A stretch of DNA of 64,000 nucleotides from Galeruca laticollis (taxonomy: Eukaryota > Arthropoda > Insecta > Coleoptera > Chrysomelidae): assembly GCA_963921935.1 (NCBI GenBank), contig OY998185.1, forward strand, positions 846,001-910,000, read 5' to 3'. The translations under genes were made by a program, and so were the position numbers. Positions 23,018 to 36,777 of this stretch are shown here, one piece after another; position 1 is the stretch's first letter; each line of letters starts with the position of its first letter. The notes beneath the pieces are model-generated. The model was not told where the DNA came from. It searched no databases and saw nothing but the letters and a program-made list of their open reading frames with translations.

Positions 23018-24945
23018 GAAAATTCTCCAACAACTTCCACTCAAACTCCTGCTTTCTCAAGTTCTGGACACCACAGAAAAGCAAGGTGAAATTAGTGGTT
23101 ATGGCTGGCTCTAGGGAAACGAAATTTTGCAAAGGAAACCAGAGAAAACAAAGAAATATGCAACCTGGAGGACCTCTAAGAAATGTGTGAGAAATCTCTT
23201 GAATAACTTCTGGCATCATTTGTAAAAGCGCAAGTACTACTGAAAGTCAGAGAACCTCTAGGTAGAAGGTATTTTGTAGAACACAAACGATTTGCCTTGA
23301 CACAATATTTTTTGGGATCACAGACATACAACTTTATGATTAAATTATTAGTCTTCCAACAAAACGAAACCTGCAAAGAATCACCAAAAAACTTGTTTGC
23401 AAGCCTGGTTTAGGTTACGATTCAATATTTAAAGCTGTAGAAATAAAGCTTCAGACAATGTCCAATGGTAACAAACAGTATACCATATGTATTGATGGGA
23501 TGTCACTGAAAAGTCATGTCTTCTATAGTACTGCATGAGATGAAGATACTGGACTGATTGATATTGGGACTGGATCAAAAGTCTTTTGTCCCGCAAACAA
23601 TGAACTCGTAATTATGCAAAAGGACTGTAAGCGAACTGGAGGCAATCGTATTTTTTTGTGGGTACCAAATTAGCAGTGAAAGAGTTTCTTCCTATCATTG
23701 AAACATGCATACTAAAGTAGGAGAGCCGAAGTTTGCATGTTGATGGTGATATGGGGTGTTATTTCATTAAACTAACCAATTCCTTTTTAGTAACTTCTGA
23801 TAATCCAATATTCACAGTAGATTATTTACTTTTTTGATTCTAGTCACTTAAATGAAGCTACAAGAAATAATTTGAAAAGAGATACATTTTGTTTTGATGG
23901 CAAACAAACATCCTGGTCATTTTTAAAGTAGTTTTGCGGTCAAGACAAACAGGCGTATTATATTAGATAGTACACAAAAATTAACAAACAGGCAAACTTA
24001 TCCATCGAATTTCGACAAAATGAAAGTACGTCTACCAACTCAAACTCCAAATAATAACGTAGGAAGTGGTATGAATATGTATATGAGCTTGGGGGCAGTT
24101 CCTAGTATTGGAACCATTAAAGTCATTGAGACATTTGACAAACTTATTTCATTCCACAAAACCAAGAAACATTAACAAATACAAAAATGAGTTTGTATCA
24201 GCAGACTACCAAATACAATTTTTGGGTAAAATGTTGCTTTTTTAAAACATTTAAGATTCAATAAAAAGGGAGGAAGTGTTACTTCCAGATCAAGGATGAA
24301 GAAAAGCAGAACAAACACAATAAATAGTTAAAAAAAATTGTAATAAATTGTAATCCAATGATTTTAAATATTTACACTGCACAGAACTAATACAGATTCT
24401 CTTGAAAGTTTCTTCAGTAGTGTGAAGAAGCAAGGGGGCAATTGTATTAAACTCACTTCTATCCAATTTGAACATGCCTTTAGAAAAGTGTTTTGCCAAA
24501 AATTTACCATTTCAAATTAAATGTACTGTACTGATGACCTTCACAATTTATTAATTAAGTTGAATTCAACAAATGTTTGCATTATTCCTGAAACTCACCA
24601 AGCAGCAGTTCAGAATGTAGCAATATCATTATCAGATTAAGATTACAGTAACGAAGAACTGACAATTTTACATGCGTTCAATTTTGTTTGTGGCTATTTT
24701 ATGAAGAAAGCATTATGTCACAGGTGTGAAACGTGCATAGAATTCTCAAAAGAATGTGGAGATCTGGATACAAAGTAGCTATTGACATATTTTGAAAAGT
24801 ATGATAAGGACAAAAGTATTAATGGAGGCTTTAGGGTTCCAAGTGAACACTTTATAAATAGTATTTATCAATTGGAAGAAGCATTTACTTTAATTTTTAG
24901 TGAAGTGTTTGTTTGCCAAAGTATTTCACATGTGGTTCAGATATT
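23018..24945 (+). pseudogene. Decayed P transposase paralogue, convergent to the intact gene
   Basis: Broken frames align in order with the intact gene on the other strand: STQTPAFSSSG, CIDGMSLKSHVFY (intact copy: IDEMSLKSFLYF), LIDIGTGSK, SLESFFSSVKKQGGN, SIQFEHAFRKVFCQ, FNFVCGYFMKK, then RVPSEHFINSIYQLEEAF. Many stops and indels occur, and no THAP exons remain. Divergence from the intact copy is large, so this is another subfamily rather than a recent duplicate. It lies inside the same terminal repeats as the intact gene, in convergent orientation. Confidence 0.85.
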
Positions 24946-25253
24946 TTAAAACTATTCATTAGATTGAACATATATAACTGCATGAAATATGAGAGTAGGG
25001 ATATAATAAAAAAGGAAACGTTTCAATTAAAGAGTTATAACTCTTTGGTATATAAATATACAATATTAAAAAAACATTTATAATTCAGTAAAATCATACT
25101 AGTTACTTTACAAGTTTACAGTGATACTAACGCCAAGGTTTACTAACTTTACAGAGAGTGCCAAAGATAGAAGAGTGTTGTTAAACGAGCTCACTTGCTG
25201 CTGCAAAGACAGAGCTATGATATAATAATAATGATTTTATCTTTTATCCCATC
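24946..25253. other. Spacer between convergent P transposases
   Basis: AT-rich, noncoding. Near 25227-25273 a short inverted repeat (GATTTTATC... and GATAAAATC) spans the end of the intact gene and could act in 3' end formation. Confidence 0.35.
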
Positions 25254-28200
25254 CTACAGATGGGATAAAATCATTATTTTCGGATGTTCTTTCTGTTTAT
25301 TATTTTTTTTTATTTTAAAATTGTTGTTGCAATATTTCAGAGAATAAAATATTTTCAACCTAATGAATAATTTAATAACATATTCCAGGGGGAATGAACC
25401 ACATGGATGATGAAATTCAATTTTTTTCATATTTGAATATATATTTTGTGAAATATGTTGACCTGTCAAAATATTTTCGAAAGATGAAGTAAACAATTTT
25501 TCTAACTTATATATATATTCCACAAATGTTTCACTTGGAGCTCTCAAACTTCCAAAAGTACCAAAATCATTGTTGTATGCCTTAAAATATGTTAACAAAT
25601 GACCAACGTCTAAATCTCTTACTTCACGAGAATACTGAATGCAGGTATTGCAACTATGAACATTAATACATTTTTTAATCAAATAGCCACATACATAATT
25701 AAAAGAATTCTGTATAATTGCTGGTTGTTGGCGGTAATCTGTATCTGGAAGAGATATTGCTTTTAATGAAATTTCAGGTATTGGTTTTTGTGATTGTTTC
25801 CTACTTGATTGAATAGATCTTAGATTTAATAATAATTGATCCATGTCATTAATGCAATTCATATTATTTGAATGAAGGTATGCTTGGCAAAATAATTTTT
25901 TAAAAGCTCTTTGAAATTGTATGGGAGTTGGATTTATAGAATTACCACCTTGTTGCCTGATAGAACCAAAGAAACTTTCAAGACAATCCTGATTGATTCT
26001 TCTACAGCGTAGATATTTAAAATCGTTCGAGGAAAGTCGACTCCAAAGAATCTTTAAAGAATTTATTGTTATAATACAACAATTTCTGCACTTCGATCTG
26101 GCGGTAACATCCACATCTTTTTTATCAAATATCTTAAATTTTGTAATAAATTCCACCATTTCATCCAAATATTTTAATTGAAAATCTGTGCCTTCAAAAA
26201 CATTTTTGTAAGGATTGGAATTTCTTATGTCCACAGAATTGAGCATGTCAAAAAGCTTATCAAACTTTTCAATAAATTCTATGGTCCCTATGGCACTTGT
26301 AGGAAGTATTCCTAAACTAATATATGTATTCATTGAACTTGCCACGGTATTGCTTAATACCTGAGTTGCAAGTTTAACACGCATTTTTTCAAAACTTGTT
26401 GGATATATATGAGAGTTTGTAAGTTTTGGTGCACATCTGAAAAACTGTTTTTTGTCATATTCATAAAAAGATTTTACAAATGTCCAGGACGTTTTCTTAT
26501 CATCAAAAGAAAAAACATTGTTTATTAAATTATTTCTAAATGCTTTAATCAAGTGACAAGGATCAAATATGTATACAATATTTTTATTATTTATTTGAAA
26601 TTCTGGATTATTTTTAGAAACTCCAAGAAGTTTGCTTAGTTTAACAAAATTAGATCCCATGTCACTTACTAAACAATCCACAATCAAACCACAGTCAAAC
26701 AATTTGCATATGCATTTTGTTACGACAGGTAGTAACTTTTCGGCCTCAAATTCAGAATCAACAAAAAAGTACGAAATTGGTAATTTCCAATTAGTATACA
26801 GTCCTCTTACCATAATGACCAAAGCATGTTTTGCCACCAAGCTTTCCTTTGTTCCGGTTCCAAAATCACATAAACCAATTATCTCATCTTTTCCAGTATC
26901 AAAGTACAAAAAAGATTTTAAAGACATCTCATCAATAATTATACTACAATGTTTGTCTTGTGGTAACATTGTGTTTGTTTTTATTTTTATTGCTTGAAAA
27001 ACTTCTTCATTACTTAAACCTGCTTGAGAAACTAAACCCTTGGTCATGTTTTGCAAAGTTCTTGGAGTTGGTAGACTTATTATTTTTCTAAGAAATTTGT
27101 ATGCTCTAGGTCCTAAAAAATACAAAGTGAGGGCAATCTTCTTTAATTCATCAGAATAACGTCTACCAAGTGATTTTCTGTTTTTCAAATTAATTTGGGT
27201 TTTGACAATGTCTGCCAATGGTTTGGTCAAAAAATGATCACACATATCTCTAAAGAGTTTAGGGCTATATTTTGGTGTTGCCTCCACATTACATGTTTTC
27301 TTGAATAACTTCTTCTTTATTGTTTTCAATTTAAACCTTAACTTTTCCTTTCGTGGTGTGCCAAAGGTCATGCTTTGTGGTGTTTGAGTTGAAGCTGAAG
27401 GATATTGTAAATGTATGGGTTCCTCCATCTCAGTAAGAATTTTGGAAGAACTATTATCTGAAACAAAAAAGTAAAATAGAGGAAGGCTTTATTATAGACT
27501 ATGTGTTGTTTTATTCATCCATCACATTTTCCAGTATCTATTTTCTGAAGACCAGCAGGAACATTTTCTTACATTGATAGCAAGTGAACTTTGAATGAAT
27601 AACCGAATATTTTTCCATTTTAGCAAAACCATAAAAAAGACTATTGTATAAGAAAAACAAAACAGTTAGGCTAAATGCAATCTAATTATAAGAAAGTCAT
27701 CTATTTTGATGCATATTATCTACAAGAGTTGTATCTAAACGGTGATTATATTTACCAAGAGATAAAGAAGCATCACCAATATGTCTTGTTGTGGCTTGAG
27801 ACGAATGTCCCACTTGCTCAAACGACATGGTATCTGTAATTATAAAAATAATTGTAATAAACAGCAATTTCAAATAACCAGTTCAAAAAATGTCAAGCAT
27901 TCTTAGATTTGTCACTCTACACTCTAAAGAATACATAACATTGCAATTCTATACAGCTGTTTAAATACAAAGCATATGGCGATTCACAGATAGGCTAAAC
28001 GCAATCTAATTATAAGAAAGCCATCTATTTTGATGCATATTATCTACAAGAGTTGTATCTAAATGATGATTATACTTACCAAGAGATGGAGAAGCATCAC
28101 CAATATGTCTTTTGGCGGCTTGAGATGAATGTCCCACTTGCTCAAACGGCATGGTATCTGTAATTATAAAAATAATTGTAATAAACAGCAATTCCAAATA

Positions 28201-30264
28201 ACCAGTTCAAAAAATGTCAAGCATTCTTAGATTTGTCACTCTACACTCTAAAGAATACATAACATTGCAATTCTATACAGTTGTTTAAATACAAAGCATA
28301 TGGCGATTCACCGATAGGCTAAACGCAATCTAATTATAAGAAAGCCATCTATTTTGATGCATATTATCTACAAGAGTTGTATCTAAATGATGATTATACT
28401 TACCAAGAGATGGAGAAGCATCACCAATATGTCTTTTGGCGGCTTGAGATGAATGTCCCACTTGCTCAAACGGCATGGTATCTGTAATTATAAAAATAAT
28501 TGTAATAAACAGCAATTCCAAATAACCAGTTCAAAAAATGTCAAGCATTCTTAGATTTGTCACTCTACACTCTAAAGAATACATAACATTGCAATTCTAT
28601 ACAGCTGTTTAAATACAAAGCATATGGCGATTCACCGATAGGCTAAACGCAATCTAATTATAAGAAAGCCATCTATTTTGATGCATATTATCTACAAGAG
28701 TTGTATCTAAACGATGATTATATTTACCAAGAGATAAAGAAGCATCACCAATATGTCTTGTTGTGGCTTGAGACGAATGTCCCACTTGCTCAAACGACAT
28801 GGTATCTGTAATTATAAAAATAATTGTAATAAACATCAATTTCAAATAACCAGTTCAAAAAATGTCAAGCATTCTTAGATTTGTCACTCTACACTCTAAA
28901 GAATACATAACATTGCAATTCTATACAGCTGTTTAAATACAAAGCATATGGCGATTCACCGATAGGCTAAACGCAATCTAATTATAAGAAAGCCATCTAT
29001 TTTGATGCATATTATCTACAAGAGTTGTATCTAAACGATGATTATATTTACCAAGAGATAAAGAAGCATCACCAATATGTCTTGTTGTGGCTTGAGACGA
29101 ATGTCCCACTTGCTCAAACGACATGGTATCTGTAATTATAAAAATAATTGTAATAAACATCAATTTCAAATAACCAGTTCAAAAAATGTCAAGCATTCTT
29201 AGATTTGTCACTCTACACTCTAAAGAATACATAACATTGCAATTCTATACAGCTGTTTAAATACAAAGCATATGGCGATTCACAGATAGGCTAAACGCAA
29301 TCTAATTATAAGAAAGCCATCTATTTTGATGCATATTATCTACAAGAGTTGTATCTAAATGATGATTATACTTACCAAGAGATGGAGAAGCATCACCAAT
29401 ATGTCTTTTGGCGGCTTGAGATGAATGTCCCACTTGCTCAAACGGCATGGTATCTGTAATTATTAAAATAATTGTAATAAACAAATAAACAAAATGCCAA
29501 TAAGGTATTAATGAATCCTGTTGAAAAGTTATAATTAATTCTGCACTAAGGTGGCAAAAATAAGTATCAATAACAACTGATTGTAATATTTACTTAAATT
29601 TAATATTTACCAGACTGAATAGCTATTTTTGTTGGTGGATCGCTCAATAAAACATGGCCCTTGCGTTTTAACCATGGAAATATTGTAGGCACAGCTTGAA
29701 GACATAGGTACTTTTTACGTCCCCTTTTGGAAATAAATTTATCCTCAAAGTGGAGTTGACATAACTTATAATTGTTATGTAAAGAGTCTAGGGTTTTTTC
29801 AAACAAATCTCCACGGTTACATGCATCCAACCATAACTGTGCTCTAAAATGTAAATAAAGCTAAGTAAGTATATTTATATTTTTATTTATCATATGTGTA
29901 TAAAAGAAATAAACTACTACCAATTTATATTGATTATTGTGTATTATTATTCAACATATTCAAGCTGAACTCATCAGCAGTGACGCTTATTGTAGTGTAT
30001 TCCTTGATTGTGTTATTATTATTTATGTTATCAAAGACACAGAGAAAGAGGAATGTTAACACTCAAAACATAGATTCGCGCAACTTACAATGTATAGGTG
30101 CAATGGAAGAATAACATATTTAAAAAAAGAAATATATATTTATAATTTATTGCATATAGAAACAATTCCTCTTACCTTACAGGATCTTTAGGAAATCTAA
30201 ACATAGTTGTTCCGTCTCCATCTCTTGAATGACACACACGAACTGCACAAGTTCTTGGCGCCAT
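25254..30264 (-). CDS. P-element THAP transposase, nine exons, intact reading frame
   Basis: Exons on the minus strand: 30264-30176, 29843-29611, six 78-nt exons (29453-29376, 29129-29052, 28805-28728, 28481-28404, 28157-28080, 27833-27756) and 27457-25254. Introns show GT/AG borders, and all junctions after exon 2 are phase 1. The total is 2994 nt, 997 codons plus stop. Exons 1-2 encode a THAP finger: CAVRVC, MFRFPKD, AQLWLDAC, LCQLHF. The last exon holds the transposase core: IIDEMSLKSF, CLVSDMGSNF, FDPCHLIKAFRNN, NQDCLESFFGSIR, and a YVCGYLIKKC block near the C-terminus. Its role is nuclear binding of P ends and strand transfer. It sits between perfect inverted repeats, so the element may be autonomous. 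Splicing is inferred from sequence; an ATG at 27426-27428 could also start a THAP-less form. Confidence 0.85.
27664..29484 (-). repeat. Six tandem 324-bp units, each with one 78-nt exon
   Basis: Exon starts fall exactly 324 bp apart at 27756, 28080, 28404, 28728, 29052 and 29376. Each unit carries acceptor TTACAG, a 78-nt exon and donor GTAAGT or GTAAAT. Two exon versions alternate: A (…GHSSQAAKRHIGDASPSL) and B (…GHSSQATTRHIGDASLSL), in transcript order A B B A A B. Because 78 is divisible by three and both borders are phase 1, any number of copies can be included without changing frame. Outer units are slightly truncated or diverged. Confidence 0.95.
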
Positions 30265-30411
30265 AACTAATATAATAGTTTTTTAAACAATTAAAAACAC
30301 AAACAAAATATATATTATTATATTGTAAATAAGGGAAAACCGTACAACAAAGAATATTCTTTGCTAAACAATGTAAACATGTAAACAATAAATGAATAAA
30401 ATCACATGACA

Positions 30412-30427
30412 TTGACAGATAACTGAC
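30412..30427. promoter_or_regulatory. Subterminal site TTGACAGATAACTGAC, right
   Basis: Partner of 21677-21692, same top-strand orientation. It lies about 150 bp upstream of the transposase start codon, so it could also sit in the promoter. Confidence 0.55.
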
Positions 30428-30475
30428 TCTCACTCAGACATGCCCACTTAGAAAATGAATTCTAAAATAGCACAA

Positions 30476-30507
30476 GTTTCGCTTCTTGTTGGTTGGTGTA
30501 TTCTTTG
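30476..30507 (-). repeat. P element right terminal inverted repeat
   Basis: 32 bp, perfect partner of 21589-21620. Confidence 0.95.
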
Positions 30508-30531
30508 GTGTTACCCATCTCTACTTATCAG

Positions 30532-30667
30532 ATCCTCTGACATTGTTGATTTGATTGCCGCCTCCTCTTCTCTTTCTTCAATAGGCCTCCTAACCACATA
30601 ACCTAGCAGCCATCTGTCACTGGTTTAGAAGATCACACATAGAACAACTATTGATCTATATGTAACA
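30532..30667 (-). repeat. Gypsy A 5' LTR, remaining part
   Basis: 136 bp that complete the LTR begun at 16142-16226. Followed by the duplication GTTGG. Confidence 0.95.

Positions 30668-33089
<2,422 letters not shown>

Positions 33090-33134
<45 letters not shown>
33090..33134. repeat. (TA)n microsatellite
   Basis: Abuts the first block of the satellite-like repeat. Confidence 0.9.
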
Positions 33135-33135
<1 letters not shown>

Positions 33136-33144
33136 CCTTTGGAG

Positions 33145-33780
33145 CGGAGGGTGATTTTGGCATCTAGGAACACCAAAACGAAAAACTGCATTGAAATGTT
33201 TCCTAAGTCGAATCATGCTACTCTCTACAATTAGCCCTATTTCATTCTGAAATAAGCCTAAAAATAAACAGTTTTAAGGATTAAAACTAACTTTTCCGCA
33301 CTCCGGAAGATGTATCGTGCTAACATACCGAAATTTTTTCAAAAATGTTGAATATCTGGATATATAGGGCTCACTTGTCTTGTGAGACGCCCTAAACAAT
33401 ATTCAATCATAAAATTAGTCACTTGTTTACATTCCAAAGGTTGTATCCTGCTCACAAAGCGAAACTTCTACAAAAATGTTATATACATTTACAGTACCCA
33501 TTGTACTGGCTCTCTGGTAAGCTGAAAATCAATAGGGTTCATATGTGAGACGCCCTATTCAATCAAAAACTGGTCACTTGTATACACTCCGGGGGCGGTA
33601 TCGTTCTAACAAAGCGAAATTTCTGCTAAAATGTAGTATATCTGGATTCATAGGACCCATTGTACTGGCTCTGGTGAGCTAAAAATCAATAGGGTTCTTC
33701 TGTGAGACGCCCTTAACAATACTCAATCATTAAATTAGTGACTATATATGCACTCCGGAAGCTCTATCATGTTACAAAAA
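33145..33780. repeat. Diverged tandem repeat, units about 130-165 bp, block 1
   Basis: Recurring markers: CACTCCGGAAG...TATCGTGCTAAC, CGAAATTTCT...AAAATGT, CCCATTGTACTGGCTCT, GAGCTGAAAATCAATAGGGTT and TGTGAGACGCCCT. Unit starts are near 33299, 33430, 33585 and 33751. No coding potential. Confidence 0.8.
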
Positions 33781-34061
33781 GTGGCCGACGACATACACAC
33801 AGGATTTTCTCGCATCGTAGATAGGGTTGGCGGAAAAATAATATAATATATGACATCCGTACACAGAAAAATACGTCTTTGTGATGGTATTATGAAAATA
33901 GGGTATTCCCATTAAAAAAGATATGGACGTAATAGCTCGAACAGAGATGACGTCGTCAAACATATGAACTGACCGAAAAAATGCGAAACGGAAAAATAAA
34001 ATCGACGTGTCTGAGCTTTTTCCTCAATAGCGAAATCAGCGTTTAACGGATTTGTTCCAAC
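33781..34061. other. Spacer inside the split satellite
   Basis: Nothing recognised. Confidence 0.35.
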
Positions 34062-34383
34062 TGTTATATATTTCATGTTTATCTACTTGATTTCTATTCG
34101 TTTTGAAGTAACGTAGACAACCATAATATATGTTATTTGAGATATATTTAGAAGTGAAACAAAATTTAATGACATAATTGCACTTTATTTGGTCCAATCA
34201 AAAATCAGACGTGAAATTTTTATTATATTCCTTTAAAAATATTACTGCCGGCAAATACAGCACTTGCGCATAACTAACATGGCCACACAGAGTGTAGTCG
34301 GACCTCTCACTCTTAATAAAACGCATTTCGCTTATTGGAGATATAGGCTGTTAGCAGTATACTTTATTTTATACGTATATGGT
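34062..34383 (+). repeat. Dispersed repeat, copy 1
   Basis: Shares about 320 bp with 57122-57431, including GCAAATACAGCACTTGCGCA, CATGGCCACACAGAG and GGACCTCTCACTCTTAATA. No coding frame conserved. Class unknown. Confidence 0.85.
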
Positions 34384-35199
34384 AATAATATTATTTATAT
34401 ATCTGTCATTGAAATTCTATACAGCGCCATCCATCAAGACGGTGGAACGGTTGAACTAAAGTAAAAAGTTGTTCGTTTGCAAAAATTTGCGTGCAACAAA
34501 TCTCAAAAAATACAATGATTTGAGATTTCATATTTTCAGCATCGAATTCTCTAGGCTTCCTTTTGGGGATCAGGTTTTGGCGTTCAAATTGATGACCACA
34601 AATTGTCAAAAATGTCAAAATCACACCCTCACATGGCTAATATCTTTTTTATAACAATATAAAACTTAACCAAAATACCTTATCCCCAAGACAAAGGTCC
34701 AAGTTATATTGTGTTAAAAGTTCAACACTTAATTTCACTGCGTTCTTTAGATTTGTTGTTTACAAAATGACCTAAATTTTGTTGCAAGTCACGGGTGCCA
34801 ACTGTTTTCAGGTTCCTAAAACGTCAGGTTCCGTTTTAGTGAAATTGTCAGTTCTGAAAATGAATAGAAATTTGATTTTTGTAAATAAGTCTTGTTAATG
34901 TTTTTACTTACGGAATAGTATCAGGAAACTCTGTTTTATTAAAGATTAATGGACCTGTGGGGCTACATCGGGCTTAGTTTTAGTTACATAATCAGAACTA
35001 GCCAATAGTCCACAAATTGCCTTGCAAATTATTTGATTATATAAGCATTTAAAAAAATCAAAGAAAATAAGAACCCAAATTATTATTAAAGGATGACTTA
35101 GTAATAGTGTTAGTTGTTGATATTAAAAAAAATTATGAAACAAAGGACGACTAAAAAATTAATTGTGTCTACCTACTCTAGAAATGGCAATAGCGCTTG
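34384..35199. other. AT-rich stretch inside the split satellite
   Basis: No gene recognised. Confidence 0.35.
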
Positions 35200-35605
35200 T
35201 AAATAGAATAGAACTCGTTATACTCGCTCTAGTGAGGTGAAAATCAATAGGATTCAACTGTGAGACACTCTGGAAAATATCCAATTATAAACTTGGTCAC
35301 TTGTGTGTACACTCCGAAAGCTATATCGTGCTAACAACCCGGAATTTCTCCAAAAAATTTTGCACTTCAGATACGATAGCACCCGTTGTACTAGCTCTAT
35401 TGAGCTGAAAATCAATAAGGTTCATCTACAAAAAGCTCTGAATAGTATAAAATCATGAAATTGGTCATTTGTATACACTCCAGAGGCTGCATCGTGCTAA
35501 AACATACTGAAATTTCTCCAAAAATGTCATAGTTCAAGTACGATAGTACCCGTTCTACTGACTCCAGTGAGCTTGCACTTCGGGGGCTGTATCAAGTTAT
35601 ACAGA
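35200..35605. repeat. Diverged tandem repeat, block 2
   Basis: Same markers as 33145-33780 (GAGCTGAAAATCAATA, CACTCC(G/A)..GCT..ATCGTGCTAA, CCGTT(G/C)TACT). CACTCC starts near 35310 and 35477. Probably the same array, interrupted by 33.8-35.2 kb. Confidence 0.75.
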
Positions 35606-36777
35606 CAGGATTTTTTTTCTACAAACCATTTTTTTGTTGTTCTTGCTGAAAAACGTAGAAACAATTCAAAAAAATCCAAAATTCCAACTTTTTTTGGGTA
35701 CCTAAACAAATATTTTTCTCGCATATTAGATGAGTTGGACGGAAAAGTAATAATACCAATAATGTATTATATAAAAACAAAAAAAATATTTACCATTCAG
35801 GTGATCACACATGTGCATCTGTCATTTTAGAGATGGAAAAAAGAGAATGAGTCAACTATTTTTTTGTACAATGAAAGAAAAATGTTTCAGTTCCAATCTC
35901 CATAACACATGTTCATTGTATGTTTGCTTTTGTACTGTATATATCGATCTCCCCACAATATATACATTAATATTTTAAATTGAAATTCCTCACTGGACCT
36001 TACTTTCCTCTTTCTATTAAATGTAAAGCATTGTATTACAAGTAAATATTTCTTTGTATAATAAATTTGGAAACTTTTTGTTTATATTATTTATTTCTAG
36101 ATAAAATTGAATATATTTACACATGTAGTTGAAAAAAAGACCCTACATGTCAAATAAAATTTGAAAGCAACCAACAGAAACTCTGAAACTGTTACAAATA
36201 TGATATTAGATTGAGGCAAAGTTGTGACACGACGTTCTGTGTTTTCATACTAAATGGCCTATTTTCAATTATGTAAACTTGCAACTTTTCCGCAATTTAA
36301 TTTTCTTAGCATGAAACTAACAAAAATTTATAATTATGAAAACATTTTATTATGTTAATATAAATGGTACAAATTTTGAAAGGTAGAATGTTTTTAAAGT
36401 ATGTATATTTTTCTTCCATTCTTGATTTCTAGCAATTCCCACAATGCTGTCACTTGGTATACATATTATTAAATAGCACATGTCCTTTCATGCAATATGT
36501 AATGCACCTTGTGGCAGGTGATAATAGTTGTAATTTTCAATTATCACTATTATATTTTCATTAAAATGAATTATGTAATTCTAGTCTCTTGAAAGCGGTT
36601 TTAATTTTTCTTCATTCAGATACTTGAAAGGTCACTTCAATTAAGCATTTTTCGCTCACAAACCCATATTATCATTAAAAGAAGGTTTCAAGAGAATGTT
36701 GAAATATGTTTTGATGATACTAGAACAAACAATCAGTATTATTTATCTCATATTTTCACATTAATCAAATAATCCAG
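35606..36777. other. AT-rich intergenic stretch
   Basis: No gene or element recognised. Confidence 0.4.

Larger units (their letters stand above)
21589..30507. mobile_element. P element with perfect 32-bp inverted repeats
   Basis: The left terminus (21589-21620, starting CAAAGAATACACCAACC) is the exact reverse complement of the right terminus (30476-30507). Flanking copies of GTGTTAC (21582-21588, 30508-30514) give a 7-bp duplication, or 8 bp if one terminal base is shared; P elements normally make 8. It contains a spliceable transposase gene on the minus strand and a decayed relative on the plus strand. Confidence 0.92.
16227..30523. mobile_element. hAT-type DNA transposon carrying nested cargo
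   Basis: The left end TAGAGATGGGTAACAC is mirrored at the right end (…GTTACCCATCTCTA, with the P element inserted inside it). The flanking 8-bp duplication CTTATCAG (16219-16226 and 30524-30531) is of hAT length. Subterminal DNA at both ends is dense in GTGTTGACAC- and GTGTTAACAC-type motifs (16230-16340, 21480-21580), as expected for transposase-binding repeats. Of a transposase only a BED finger remains (20746-21000). Contents: a LINE (16.9-20.75 kb) and a P element (21.6-30.5 kb). Confidence 0.88.
11641..30667 (-). mobile_element. Gypsy LTR retrotransposon (element A), split by nested elements
   Basis: The left LTR is 11641-11861. The right LTR is in two parts, 16142-16226 and 30532-30667, separated by a 14.3-kb hAT insertion. 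Rejoined by eye the two LTRs (221 bp, TG...CA) are identical. The 5-bp duplication GTTGG is present at 11636-11640 and 30668-30672. The element reads on the minus strand. A purine tract (GAAGGAAAGGGAGA) precedes the left LTR, and a primer-binding-site candidate, TGGTGTCAGGTG, follows the right one (near 16130-16141). Confidence 0.95.

Noticed and set aside
27664..29484. Regular repeats with constant period, considered as a CRISPR-like array
   Set aside because: Period 324 bp, whole unit conserved, exon and splice signals inside, in a eukaryotic transposon: a tandem duplication, not repeats and spacers.
28006..29484. Five 60-63-codon minus-strand open frames, one per repeat unit
   Set aside because: They run through the splice acceptor and donor into intron sequence. 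Only the central 26 codons make sense as an exon.
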